A stretch of DNA of 51,831 nucleotides from positions 1-51,831 of the forward strand of contig CALWPF010000011.1 in NCBI GenBank assembly GCA_944383355.1, in the 5' to 3' direction. Both the position numbers and the translations under genes were made by a program. The DNA comes from an uncultured Clostridia bacterium (GTDB taxonomy: Bacteria; Bacillota; Clostridia; Christensenellales; UBA1242). The notes under the pieces were generated by a model. It saw nothing but the letters and a program-made list of their open reading frames with translations, was not told the DNA's origin and did not search any database. Numbering within the stretch: the first letter of the stretch is position 1; every line of letters begins with the position of its first letter. Below are positions 7,252 to 15,628 of the stretch, piece after piece.

Positions 7252-8445
7252 ATGGAAAGGTATTATCTAAATAATCTAGCAAGATTTGGATTGTTTGCAA
7301 TCGCAGTATTATTATTTTTTAGTTTAGTTAACCTTAGCGTAGAATACGACGGGAATGTGCTAAACGCAACTAATGATGAATATTCCAGCAAAGCTTACTG
7401 CTTGATGGAGTTTAATACGGGACAGATTTTAAAAGAAGAAAATAGTGATGTAATGTTGCCAATGGCAAGTATAACAAAAACGATGACGTTATTATTAGCC
7501 TTTGAGGCGATAGAAGATGGCAGATTGAATTTTGATGATATGCTAGTTGCTAGTGAAAATGCTGCAGGTATGGGAGGTTCACAAGTTTTTATAGACGCCA
7601 ACAGTTCATATAGCGTCGAATCTTTGATAACATCTATAATTATTAGTAGTGCCAATGATTCAAGTGTTGTTATCGCAGAAGAATTAGGTGGGAGCGAAGA
7701 GGGATTTGTACAATTAATGAATAAAAAAGCCAATCAATTAGGCATGACAAATACTAATTATGTTAATTGTACTGGCTTACCAGCAAACAATCATTATTCG
7801 ACAGCGAGAGATCTTGCAGTAATAATGAAAGAATTATTAAAGCATGACCAATATTATAATTTTAGTAACATTTGGATGCAGGATTTTGTTCATCCAAGTG
7901 GAAGAATAACACAGATGTCAAATACTAATAAACTTATTAGAAATTATAAAGGTTGTGACGCTGGTAAGACAGGTTCAACTAATGAAGCCGGCTACTGTTT
8001 GAGCGCTACAGCTAAAAGAAATGATATGAGACTAATTGGTGTTATTTTGGGAGCTCAAACTAGTACTATAAGATTTAATGAATGTGCTAGGCTATTTGAT
8101 TGGGGATTTGCAAATTTTGAGAGCAAATGCCTAGTAGATAGTAGCAAACCATTGGATATAAGAGCTCCTATAAAAAAAGCAATTGTGAAGGAGATAGAGA
8201 TTAGACCAACTAAGGATTATTGGGATGTAGTATCAAAAGGAAGTAATACTAAAAAGTTAGTAAACTACGAATTTGATGCAGTAAAAGCTCCATTATCGAC
8301 AGGAGATAATGTGGGTAGGGTAGTAATAACTGAAGATGGAATTGTTTTGGAAGAAATTGACTTAGTTAGCAATTCAGATATTCCTGCAAGGAACTATGGA
8401 GATAGCATATCAGAAATTGTAAAAAACTGGAAGATATCTAAATAA
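7252..8445 (+). CDS. dacF: D-alanyl-D-alanine carboxypeptidase (DacF type)
   Basis: A penicillin-binding protein of peptidase family S11, which trims the terminal D-Ala from peptidoglycan stem peptides and so limits cross-linking. In the sporulation setting it fits DacF, which acts on the spore cortex. The 397-residue protein has an N-terminal membrane or signal helix (12-29), then the three active-site motifs S73-I-T-K76, S133-A-N135 and K239-T-G241, and a C-terminal beta domain (about 290-385) typical of PBP5-like enzymes. GGGAG lies eight bases before the ATG. It is the last plus-strand gene before a terminator shared with lexA. Confidence 0.9.
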   Translation: MERYYLNNLARFGLFAIAVLLFFSLVNLSVEYDGNVLNATNDEYSSKAYCLMEFNTGQILKEENSDVMLPMASITKTMTLLLAFEAIEDGRLNFDDMLVASENAAGMGGSQVFIDANSSYSVESLITSIIISSANDSSVVIAEELGGSEEGFVQLMNKKANQLGMTNTNYVNCTGLPANNHYSTARDLAVIMKELLKHDQYYNFSNIWMQDFVHPSGRITQMSNTNKLIRNYKGCDAGKTGSTNEAGYCLSATAKRNDMRLIGVILGAQTSTIRFNECARLFDWGFANFESKCLVDSSKPLDIRAPIKKAIVKEIEIRPTKDYWDVVSKGSNTKKLVNYEFDAVKAPLSTGDNVGRVVITEDGIVLEEIDLVSNSDIPARNYGDSISEIVKNWKISK

Positions 8446-8451
8446 AACAAA

Positions 8452-8484
8452 AATAATACGTTTTGAGAAAACGTATTATTTTGC
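8452..8484. terminator. Bidirectional terminator between dacF-like gene and lexA
   Basis: A perfect 13-base stem (8452-8464 with 8468-8480) has T-rich sequence on both sides. It serves the two convergent genes. Confidence 0.85.
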
Positions 8485-8498
8485 AATAAACACTAATT

Positions 8499-9134
8499 TT
8501 ACATATTCCTAATTAAGCCAACAACTTTGCCAATAATTGTCACATCATCATAAATTAAAGGTTCCATATGTGGATTCTCTGGTTGCAAACGGAAATGTCC
8601 ATTCTCTTTGTAAAATCTTTTAATTGTAGCACTATCATCAATAAGCGCTGCAACTATATCTCCATTATCGGCAGTGTCTTGTCTACGGATCACAACTTTA
8701 TCCCCATCCATAATCCCGGCATTTATCATACTTTCGCCAGAAACTGTTAACATAAATAAATCATTTCCTTTAAATAGACCAGTAGGCATATAAAAAACTT
8801 CTTCATAGTTCTCTACAGCTAAAATAGGCTGACCAGCGGTAATTTGTCCCAAAACTGGGATCGGGGTAAAATTTTGTATTTTTTCTACATTAGAGATATT
8901 GTCAGAAGAGGGTAGAGTAGGTCGAATTATCTCGATAGCTCGATTTTTGTAGGCTCCGCGTCTAATTTTACCCTGTTTTTCCAAATAATTGAGATAATAG
9001 GTGATTGTTGATGTAGAATTTAGTCCCATTGCGTCACACATTTCTCTAACAGAAGGTGGAAAGCCATGATTCATCTGGTATTTTTTTAAAAAATCAAATA
9101 ACTTTTCTGTCTTGATCTCTATGGGTTTAGCCAT
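8499..9134 (-). CDS. lexA: LexA repressor
   Basis: LexA represses DNA-damage genes and cuts itself when bound to RecA filaments. The 211-residue protein has an N-terminal winged helix (about 1-70, with SVREMCDAMGL as the HTH entry). The scissile bond is A100-G101 in ITAGQP, and the catalytic Ser135 (in SGESM) and Lys172 (in ATIKRF) are present, so self-cleavage should work. The start ATG is 13 bases after AAGGAGA, a longer gap than usual, and no better in-frame start exists. Its promoter carries an SOS box, as expected for autorepression. Confidence 0.96.
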   Translation of the reverse strand: MAKPIEIKTEKLFDFLKKYQMNHGFPPSVREMCDAMGLNSTSTITYYLNYLEKQGKIRRGAYKNRAIEIIRPTLPSSDNISNVEKIQNFTPIPVLGQITAGQPILAVENYEEVFYMPTGLFKGNDLFMLTVSGESMINAGIMDGDKVVIRRQDTADNGDIVAALIDDSATIKRFYKENGHFRLQPENPHMEPLIYDDVTIIGKVVGLIRNM

Positions 9135-9170
9135 CTTTTATCTTTTAGTCTCCTTTTTATTTCTAACATT

Positions 9171-9199
9171 ATTTTATCATAAAAATCAAAAGATGTCAA
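9171..9199 (-). promoter_or_regulatory. Promoter of lexA
   Basis: TTGACA (9194-9199), 17 bases and TAAAAT (9171-9176) on the minus strand. The -35 box overlaps the SOS box. Confidence 0.85.
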
Positions 9200-9210
9200 A
9201 CATATGTTCG
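9197..9210 (-). promoter_or_regulatory. LexA (SOS) box of lexA
   Basis: On the minus strand the sequence reads CGAACATATGTTTG, the Gram-positive SOS consensus with a single mismatch in one half. Its last bases form part of the -35 box TTGACA, so LexA binding would exclude RNA polymerase. Confidence 0.9.
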
Positions 9211-9226
9211 ATTTTGCTGGCAAATT

Positions 9227-10273
9227 TTATTCTTCTCTTAGTTTTACTTTTTGGGCTGCAGTCCTTCTGACATCATCAGTCATCGCAGCATAGTGTTTTT
9301 TAGTGGTATTAATGTCTTTATGTCCCAAGACATCTGCTACAACATAAATATCTTGGGTTTCATGATACAGATTGGTACCATAAGTGCTTCTAAGTTTGTG
9401 TGGGCTAATATTTTTAAGTGGAGTTACTAACTTGCTATATTTTTTTACTAAATTTTGAACAGCTCTTGTTGATATGCGCCTTTTCTGTAAAGATAAAAAT
9501 AAAGCTTTCTCGTCTTCTGGAACTCCTTTAATTTGTTTCCTCTCATCTAAATATTTTTTTAAACTTTTAGCCACCTCATCGCTAAAATACAGTACAACCT
9601 GATTCCCACCTTTCCTAATGACTTTAAATCCATTTATGCTAAAATCAATATCATCTATATCAAGTCCCACGCATTCACTGACTCTTATACCGGTCCCCAA
9701 CAATAGAGAGATTATAGCAAAATCTCTAGTGTCTGTATGTTGATGAAAAGCCTGTTGCATTGGGGTAAGGGCATATCCAGTTTCTGCCATGTCCAACAAA
9801 TCTACTACCTCGTTAACTTCCAAGCGCACAATATCTTTTTCGTGAAGTTTTGGTAAATCAACTTTTGTGATAACATTTGCTGAAATCTTTTCCTTTTTAA
9901 AAAAGTAACCAAAAAATGAACGTAGGGTAGAGAGCTTTCTGGATTTTGCTTTTTCGTTATTATGGTAGTCCTTGCCATTAAAATTGTATGATGATAAATA
10001 AGATAAGAACATTTCTATTTGAGTTGCTGTAATTGTGTCCAAGTCCATTAAACTAATTTGTTTAGCAGTACGTCCGCTAAATTGAGGCAACTCTTTGGAA
10101 GCAAAATCAAAAAATATCCTAAGGTCATATGCATAATTAAGCCGGGTGAGTGGGGTAGTGGTATTCTCTATTCCAACAAAAAACTCACTACAAAAATATG
10201 GTAATTCCTTTTTGATTTCTCTTATTCGTTCTGTGACATCAACACTACGTTTCTCATAGTAAATCTCTGACAT
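9227..10273 (-). CDS. Tyrosine site-specific recombinase (XerC/D-like)
   Basis: The 348-residue protein has an N-terminal SAM-like core-binding domain (about 15-130) and a C-terminal catalytic domain with the full set of residues: R197 (TGIRVSE), K221 (RKGG), H292-x-x-R295 (SPHKLRSTYG), H318 (LGHKD) and the nucleophile Y328. It resembles the chromosomal XerC/XerD enzymes that resolve chromosome dimers. No attachment sites, phage genes or repeats accompany it, so I see no sign of an integrated element. It ends 93 bases before lexA on the same strand and has its own promoter (10359-10387) without an SOS box. Which Xer protein it is cannot be decided here. Confidence 0.85.
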   Translation of the reverse strand: MSEIYYEKRSVDVTERIREIKKELPYFCSEFFVGIENTTTPLTRLNYAYDLRIFFDFASKELPQFSGRTAKQISLMDLDTITATQIEMFLSYLSSYNFNGKDYHNNEKAKSRKLSTLRSFFGYFFKKEKISANVITKVDLPKLHEKDIVRLEVNEVVDLLDMAETGYALTPMQQAFHQHTDTRDFAIISLLLGTGIRVSECVGLDIDDIDFSINGFKVIRKGGNQVVLYFSDEVAKSLKKYLDERKQIKGVPEDEKALFLSLQKRRISTRAVQNLVKKYSKLVTPLKNISPHKLRSTYGTNLYHETQDIYVVADVLGHKDINTTKKHYAAMTDDVRRTAAQKVKLREE

Positions 10274-10358
10274 AATAAAAACTCCCTTAATAAATTAAAA
10301 ATAACTTTGTTCTAAAATTCCTGCTCAATAAACCCCATAATATTATTTTTACCTGTAA

Positions 10359-10387
10359 ATTATAACAGTAAATTTGATAAAAGTAAA
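10359..10387 (-). promoter_or_regulatory. Promoter of the tyrosine recombinase
   Basis: On the minus strand TTTACT (10382-10387), 17 bases and TATAAT (10359-10364) preceded by TGT form an extended -10 promoter. The leader to the ATG at 10273 is about 80 bases. Confidence 0.7.
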
Positions 10388-10426
10388 CTAAAAAATAAGG
10401 AAAAATTGTACGCATAAAGTTAAAGC

Positions 10427-10454
10427 AAAACGCAATTTTCTTGCGTTTTTAACA
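10427..10454. terminator. Hairpin terminator upstream of the recombinase
   Basis: AAAACGCAA (10427-10435) and TTGCGTTTT (10441-10449) form a 9-base stem with a five-base loop and T-rich tails on both strands. It may end transcripts from the metallopeptidase gene on the minus strand. Confidence 0.55.
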
Positions 10455-10456
10455 CT

Positions 10457-10493
10457 AACTATGCGCAAAACTTGTCTTTTGCGCATAGTTTTT
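10457..10493 (+). terminator. Strong plus-strand hairpin terminator without an obvious gene
   Basis: A perfect 14-base stem (10457-10470 with 10477-10490), a six-base loop and a TTTTT tail are present on the plus strand. No plus-strand gene lies upstream before the terminator at 8452-8484, so either an unseen small transcript ends here or the hairpin has another use. Confidence 0.55.
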
Positions 10494-10891
10494 GGTTGTC
10501 AAAAGAAAGATACTCCACTCAATTTGATGAAAGCAAAATCAGTTTTTCCAAAACAATTTTAAAATTTCTGCAAATAACTTTTTAACAGCTAACGGTAAAA
10601 ATTAACGATGTTGTTATTGAAACGAATAACTTAATCATCTCATCTTGCATAATTAAGTTTTATCTTTCGTTAAATTGGTTTTGATTTATTGTAACAATTT
10701 TGGGATTTTTAAAAATTGACGTTTTCTATTGTATAGAAATAACTTCAATTGAGGAAAAACAGTTAAACAGCATAGTATATTGCATAGCACTTTCTGACTA
10801 ATTACTCAGACAAAAATCGGTCGGAAGGCAAAAATATATATGTAACAAACTGACTAACCTACCCTATTGAGTTTATAGTTAATTTACCAAA

Positions 10892-11578
10892 TTATTTACG
10901 ATATAATTCCAGCAAGTAATCACCTTTTTTTAGTTCACTCTTTCTATACTTAACATCTGGTAAAATACTACGTACAACTTCCCAGAATGCATGCGAATGA
11001 TTAAATTCCAACATATGAGATAATTCGTGTACGACTACATAATCTAACAAATTGGGTGGTAACATCACACAGCGCCAGTTAATAGTAATAATATTTGATT
11101 TACTACACGATCCCCAACTCGATTTTGTATTTCCTAGCCTAAATCCTAAGGGAGCTAATTGCATCAAGTTTGCAAAATAATTTAGGCGCTGTTGTATTAT
11201 AGATTCGGCACAAGATCTTAACCATTTTTCTAGTACCTTAGGTACACGATCAGGTTTTGTTTTGAATGGTATAAAAAAACTCTCACCATATAATGTGGGC
11301 GATTTCACGCTATTACTAAGACTGACAGTGTAAGTCATGCCACAAAACAGTATCTCACGAAAGGTAAACAAATTCTGATTAATATTATTTCTACTAAGGA
11401 CCCTTTGCTTATGTAATATTATCCACTGCTCTCTTTTTTTTAAAATGGTCTCAATATAAGACATAGGGCAATTTTGTGGCGCTCTAACTACGACATTACC
11501 TTGAGGTGAAATAGATATGGAGATGGTTTTCCTTTTGGTTCTAATTAATGCGTCTACTTGAATCAACTTTGTACTCAC
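10892..11578 (-). CDS. YgjP/WLM-type metal-dependent hydrolase
   Basis: The protein (up to 228 residues) matches the YgjP family (DUF45, M48-like fold). An N-terminal beta region starts with KRKTISISI, TKSSWGSCS lies before the active site, and HELSH (184-188) is followed by NHSHAFW, whose His194 would be the third zinc ligand. The family is thought to comprise metallopeptidases, but a physiological substrate is not established. The GTG at 11578 lies inside the ribosome-binding sequence AAAGGAGG, so the in-frame TTG at 11566 may be the real start. It is a single gene with a clear promoter. Confidence 0.8.
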   Translation of the reverse strand: MSTKLIQVDALIRTKRKTISISISPQGNVVVRAPQNCPMSYIETILKKREQWIILHKQRVLSRNNINQNLFTFREILFCGMTYTVSLSNSVKSPTLYGESFFIPFKTKPDRVPKVLEKWLRSCAESIIQQRLNYFANLMQLAPLGFRLGNTKSSWGSCSKSNIITINWRCVMLPPNLLDYVVVHELSHMLEFNHSHAFWEVVRSILPDVKYRKSELKKGDYLLELYRK

Positions 11579-11602
11579 CTCCTTTGTTTTATTACCCTAC
11601 TT

Positions 11603-11631
11603 ATTTTATCACTACATTGAATTTTTGGCAA
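11603..11631 (-). promoter_or_regulatory. Promoter of the YgjP-type gene
   Basis: On the minus strand TTGCCA (11626-11631), 17 bases and TAAAAT (11603-11608). Confidence 0.7.
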
Positions 11632-11715
11632 TTGCTTTTATATTATATTTGGTACTATGCATCTATCAATTTATGTCGATTTTATGGGGTTTTTGTGCAT
11701 AGTATGCAGAATGTG

Positions 11716-11744
11716 TTGACAAATATGCGATTCTGTATTAAAAT
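11716..11744 (+). promoter_or_regulatory. Promoter of the PadR-membrane fusion gene
   Basis: TTGACA (11716-11721), 17 bases and TAAAAT (11739-11744). It is followed by a leader of about 65 bases. Confidence 0.75.
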
Positions 11745-11815
11745 GTAGTCAAGTGAATAGGCGTACTTAATTTTGAAAGCAAATTATTTACAAATCGTGA
11801 AAGGAGCTGATTATT

Positions 11816-14017
11816 ATGCAAATAGGTAACATTAATCTTATGCTACTTCAAGCCTTGAAGGATTCCAGTAAATATGGGTTGGAAATTGTGAAATTTATAT
11901 CCGATGCAACTAACGGTGAAATTCAAATAAAACAACCGAGCCTCTACAGTGGACTCACGAGGTTAGAAAAAAGAGGATTGATTACATCTCACTGGGAAGA
12001 TAGTGATATAGGTGGTCGTAGACATTATTACACTATAACAGAATTGGGTCTAACACAACTTAAATTGCACAAAGACGATTTGAATGAACTTTTGGAGAAA
12101 ACCAAACCAGGTGAATCCCAACAGGTAGATAGTGAAGACTTAACCACTACTAAAACTGCCACGACAATAAGTGACATAGATGATAATGAGGACACAAAAG
12201 ATCAACCTACATTTGATAATCAGGACGTGATAGCAGCTGGCTCCGAGAGCTCAGAGTATCTATCAAATGATAATATCGCCTCATCCAATTTTATTGAGGA
12301 AACTACAAAGGCAAATGATGAACCAGTTGATACGCTCGATGATTTGAATGCACAATCTGCATCATTAGAAAAACAAGATATCGAAAGAATTGAGTTAACT
12401 GATTATTTAGAGAAGGATACAAATACACAACCAATAGAAGATAAAGAAACAATCAACGAAGACCTTGAAATTCTATCTGATGCTTCTAACAGTACTAAAG
12501 TTGAACCCGATCATATTATAGAAAATAATGAGACTACATCAAAAAACAATGAATCAATCGTATTAAATAACAATCAAACGTCTACATTTGAATTTGAATC
12601 AACAGAAACTAAAGTTGATGAAACAAAACTTGAAGAAATCACTATAGATCCAATAACTTTTGATGATTTCTTGAAAAATCCAAAGGCTGAAACTAAAAAA
12701 CTTGCTCAATTACCAAAGGAAAAGATAAACGCTGATTCTCAAAAAATTGAAATAACTGCTAAAAATGATGAAGCAAAACAATCTTTTTCGGCGTACTCAC
12801 CATCTCCGAATGCAGACAGCCCTGGGAAAAAGAGCTATAGTCAAAAAATGCGTGACTATGTTGAGCCACAAAATGAATATAACGAATTTGTGATACAGAA
12901 TACAAAGAATGAGGCTCAGGATGCTTCAATCAAATTGCAAGACAAAAATGAGTCATACATAAATAAAATTGATGATCCTATTACGCTAAACAATGATGTG
13001 AATAACACCCAATCAGTAATAAAAGAAAATGTTAATAGTAATCCTGAAGCAGAAAAAGTTGCCCACTACTCTACTCCATTAATGACAGAAACCCAGGTGG
13101 AATACATACACAAAAAAGAAAGCGATGATGATATCGATTACAAAAATATCCTTGGTGATCTGGATGCTGACTTGAACAAAACTCCGAAAGTTGAAGAGCA
13201 ACCTCGTTCTCCAATGCAACCTGTACAAAAAATTTCAAACTCAACTAAAGAAAGCAAACGAAGCATTTACACAAAAAAATTGGAAGAAATATTATTATCA
13301 GCCTCTGATAATCAATCAAATATAACGACATCTAACAGAAAAATAGAGAGAATAGACAATGAAAAGAGGTTTGAGGAGCTAAATAGAAGATATGAAGGCA
13401 AAGCCGAAATACGTGACCGCAAACAGAAAAATGAAAAAACAGAAAATGATAATAATGAGGCTTCGCAACATACCATCGAAACGAAAAGTACTGGTTACAC
13501 ACATATATTGCAAGACAAAATCACTATTAAGCCATATATCAAAGAGCATGCTACAAAGGCTTCTGATAAAATCTACTTATTAATAAGCAAGTTTAATCTT
13601 TTAAGAGCAATTATTATTACTATTTTAATAGGCTTGGAATTAGGTATTTCCTACGCAATCTTTAATGCAAATGGGCTAATTGATCATTCAAACAACACAG
13701 CATTAATTTTATATATTGTCGCTGCAGTTATAGGTGGGTTATATTGCTTATCTATAATCATCTCGGCTACTCAAAATTGGCAAAAAAAGATTGTACATGA
13801 AGAAATATCCTGGGGTATAGATTTATTTTATCGTTTCCTATTAGCAGTTATATTGATAACTTTTGTAATAGCATTAAACTTATTTATGGGAATGATTAAC
13901 TTCTTTGACCCTACATATTTAGTTCAGTGGTTTGTTCCTTGCATAATGATTATAAACATAATATTCTCATCTTTTGTAGGATATTTGATGTATAGAACAA
14001 AAATTTTTAGAGTATAA
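11816..14017 (+). CDS. PadR-type winged-helix domain fused to acidic linker and four membrane helices
   Basis: The first 95 residues form a PadR-type winged helix: NLMLLQALKDSSKYGLEIV, then QPSLYSGLTRLEKRGLI and a beta wing with GGRRHYYTIT. A very long polar stretch (about 100-590) follows, rich in Glu, Asp, Asn, Thr and Lys and probably unfolded. Near residue 593 it gives way to four predicted membrane helices (about 593-620, 630-652, 670-697 and 703-727). The total is 733 residues; ordinary PadR regulators have 100-200. The start ATG follows AAAGGAG. It is transcribed alone, from its own promoter to the terminator at 14026-14052. A membrane-held DNA-binding protein is the simplest reading; ligand and target are unknown. 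Confidence 0.75.
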   Translation: MQIGNINLMLLQALKDSSKYGLEIVKFISDATNGEIQIKQPSLYSGLTRLEKRGLITSHWEDSDIGGRRHYYTITELGLTQLKLHKDDLNELLEKTKPGESQQVDSEDLTTTKTATTISDIDDNEDTKDQPTFDNQDVIAAGSESSEYLSNDNIASSNFIEETTKANDEPVDTLDDLNAQSASLEKQDIERIELTDYLEKDTNTQPIEDKETINEDLEILSDASNSTKVEPDHIIENNETTSKNNESIVLNNNQTSTFEFESTETKVDETKLEEITIDPITFDDFLKNPKAETKKLAQLPKEKINADSQKIEITAKNDEAKQSFSAYSPSPNADSPGKKSYSQKMRDYVEPQNEYNEFVIQNTKNEAQDASIKLQDKNESYINKIDDPITLNNDVNNTQSVIKENVNSNPEAEKVAHYSTPLMTETQVEYIHKKESDDDIDYKNILGDLDADLNKTPKVEEQPRSPMQPVQKISNSTKESKRSIYTKKLEEILLSASDNQSNITTSNRKIERIDNEKRFEELNRRYEGKAEIRDRKQKNEKTENDNNEASQHTIETKSTGYTHILQDKITIKPYIKEHATKASDKIYLLISKFNLLRAIIITILIGLELGISYAIFNANGLIDHSNNTALILYIVAAVIGGLYCLSIIISATQNWQKKIVHEEISWGIDLFYRFLLAVILITFVIALNLFMGMINFFDPTYLVQWFVPCIMIINIIFSSFVGYLMYRTKIFRV

Positions 14018-14025
14018 AATAAAGA

Positions 14026-14053
14026 AGTTGCAAGATAACTGCAACTTTTTTTA
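14026..14053 (+). terminator. Terminator after the PadR fusion gene
   Basis: AGTTGCA (14026-14032) and TGCAACT (14040-14046) form the stem, followed by seven T. It lies between two convergent genes and may also serve yebC. Confidence 0.8.
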
Positions 14054-14068
14054 TATATATCAATCAAA

Positions 14069-14815
14069 TTAATCGCCTTCTTTCTCAGGCCTCAAATTTA
14101 CATTATGATATACATTTTGTACATCATCGTGATTTTCAAAATTGTCTATCATTTTTATAAATGAGTTGTACTTTGAGTCATCCAAATCCATTGTATTGGT
14201 CGGAATCATTTGTAGCTCTGCTGTATCAATAACATAGCCAGCAGATTCACAGGCTTGTCTTAAGGCATTGAGCTCAGCTGGCTCTGCATAAATAGTAAAA
14301 TAACCATCACCCTCATTAATGATATCTTCAGCATTATGCTCAAGGCCTAATTCCATTACATCATCTTCTGTAACATCGGAAGGCACCTTTACACAAACCA
14401 CAGCTTTACGATTAAATAGGTAAGATACACTACCACTACCTCCCAATGACCCACCTGCTCTATCAAAGATATAACGCATATCAGCGGCAACTCTATTCTT
14501 GTTATCAGTCAATATATCCAGCATTACTGCGGAACCACCAGGTCCATATCCCTCGTAAACCAGCTCTTCGTAGTTAACATTATCTAGTCCACCACTTGCC
14601 TTTTTAATACTTCGCTGAATGTTTTCGTTAGGCATATTGTTGGCCTTTGCTTTTGCGATAACAGTTGCCAAACGTGGATTATTAGCAGGTTCTGGACCAC
14701 CCTGCTTTACTGCAATAGCAATTTCTCTTCCGATTTTAGTAAATATTGCACCTCTTTGAGCATCTGTCTTTGCTTTATCACGTTTTATTGTTGCCCATTT
14801 ACTATGTCCTGACAT
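14069..14815 (-). CDS. yebC: YebC/PmpR family protein
   Basis: A 248-residue member of the YebC/TACO1 family. Members have been described as transcription regulators and, more recently, as factors that help ribosomes pass proline-rich stretches. The protein starts with the invariant MSGHSKWATIKRDKA and contains NPRLATVIAKAK and EGYGPGG in the expected order. I choose the ATG at 14815 because GGAGGG lies just before it; an upstream in-frame extension has no conserved sequence. It is the last gene of the infC-side cluster, 12 bases after the SPOUT methyltransferase gene. Confidence 0.93.
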   Translation of the reverse strand: MSGHSKWATIKRDKAKTDAQRGAIFTKIGREIAIAVKQGGPEPANNPRLATVIAKAKANNMPNENIQRSIKKASGGLDNVNYEELVYEGYGPGGSAVMLDILTDNKNRVAADMRYIFDRAGGSLGGSGSVSYLFNRKAVVCVKVPSDVTEDDVMELGLEHNAEDIINEGDGYFTIYAEPAELNALRQACESAGYVIDTAELQMIPTNTMDLDDSKYNSFIKMIDNFENHDDVQNVYHNVNLRPEKEGD

Positions 14816-14826
14816 AAAAACCCTCC

Positions 14827-15579
14827 TTATCTTTTTAATAAATAAATGCATATAGCTGTTGCTACAGCAACATTTAATGATTCAACATCATTTAGCATGG
14901 GTATATGTATGGAGTGTTCGATTTTTTTTATTAATTGCTTGTCAATTCCATTCGCTTCATTACCAACAACTAACCCAAATATCTCTCGTGGAGGATTAAT
15001 TTGATATATATCATCTCCATCCAAAGTCGTTGCAAAAACAGTATAATTATCTAATAGCACATTTATTTGATCTCTATTAACTATATATAAATTACAATCA
15101 AACAATGTTCCCATAGTTGCCCGTAAGCATTTATCATTTGTGTAGTCAACTGAATCATATAAATATATATTTTTAAAATTACCAGCCATTGCTGTTCGAA
15201 TTATTGTCCCTAAATTGCCTGGATCACTAATTCTATCTAAAACTAAAAAATTTGTTTTAGGTAATGCGAAATCTTCACGTTTAAATTGAGCAACGCCTAT
15301 AATACCTTGAGAATTATCTGTTTCACTTAAGACACAAAAAATATAGTTAGGAACTATATATATTGGGCAAGTCATTTTTGAGTACAAATATGTGTATTTA
15401 CTTTTATTTGAGTCTAGCAACACTAACGCTTTAAAAGCAACATCTCTTTTTAGAGCATCATTGACCAACCGCTCTCCTTCCAGCAACAGCATATTATACT
15501 TTTCTCTATACTTTTTTTGTTTCAATTTCAAAAATTTAGATATCGTAGCATTATTTTTACTACTTATTTTAATCTCCAT
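14827..15579 (-). CDS. SPOUT (TrmH/SpoU) family RNA methyltransferase
   Basis: A 250-residue 2'-O-ribose methyltransferase of the SpoU class, using S-adenosylmethionine through a knotted fold. Motif 1 is LDRISDPGNLGTIIRTA, motif 2 is GLVVGNEANGI, and motif 3 is IPMLNDVESLNVAVA. The N-terminal 100 residues look like the RNA-binding substrate domain (KYREKYNMLLLEGERLV). I place the start at the ATG at 15579, where the conserved N-terminus begins. The exact rRNA or tRNA target cannot be read from the sequence. It follows the terminator of rplT and precedes yebC by 12 bases. Confidence 0.88.
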   Translation of the reverse strand: MEIKISSKNNATISKFLKLKQKKYREKYNMLLLEGERLVNDALKRDVAFKALVLLDSNKSKYTYLYSKMTCPIYIVPNYIFCVLSETDNSQGIIGVAQFKREDFALPKTNFLVLDRISDPGNLGTIIRTAMAGNFKNIYLYDSVDYTNDKCLRATMGTLFDCNLYIVNRDQINVLLDNYTVFATTLDGDDIYQINPPREIFGLVVGNEANGIDKQLIKKIEHSIHIPMLNDVESLNVAVATAICIYLLKR

Positions 15580-15593
15580 ATAACACCCTATCA

Positions 15594-15624
15594 CAAAAAC
15601 AGTTTTCAATAAATGAAAACCGTT
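15594..15624 (-). terminator. Terminator after rplT
   Basis: A ten-base stem (15615-15624 with 15598-15607, one G-U pair) is followed on the minus strand by five T. It closes the infC-rpmI-rplT operon. Confidence 0.7.
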
Positions 15625-15628
15625 AAAA

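Larger units (their letters stand above)
10274..10891. other. 618-base gap with several hairpins and no gene found
   Basis: It holds the recombinase promoter at its left end. Then come a bidirectional hairpin (10427-10449, AAAACGCAA with TTGCGTTTT) and a perfect 14-base hairpin (10457-10490) with TTTTT on the plus strand. Weaker inverted repeats lie at 10613-10630 (GTTATT with AATAAC) and 10628-10659 (AACTTAAT with ATTAAGTT). No open frame with a ribosome-binding site and no recognisable tmRNA, 6S, SRP or RNase P sequence was found. Confidence 0.6.

Noticed and set aside
9227..10891. Integrated mobile element carrying the tyrosine recombinase
   Set aside because: No attachment-site repeats, no tRNA insertion, no phage or conjugation genes, and housekeeping genes lie close on the lexA side.
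10500..10891. tmRNA, 6S RNA, SRP RNA or RNase P RNA in the intergenic gap
   Set aside because: I looked for their conserved cores on both strands and saw none.
13392..13583. Second open frame inside the PadR fusion gene
   Set aside because: It is an out-of-frame shadow in a lysine-rich stretch, with no ribosome-binding site.
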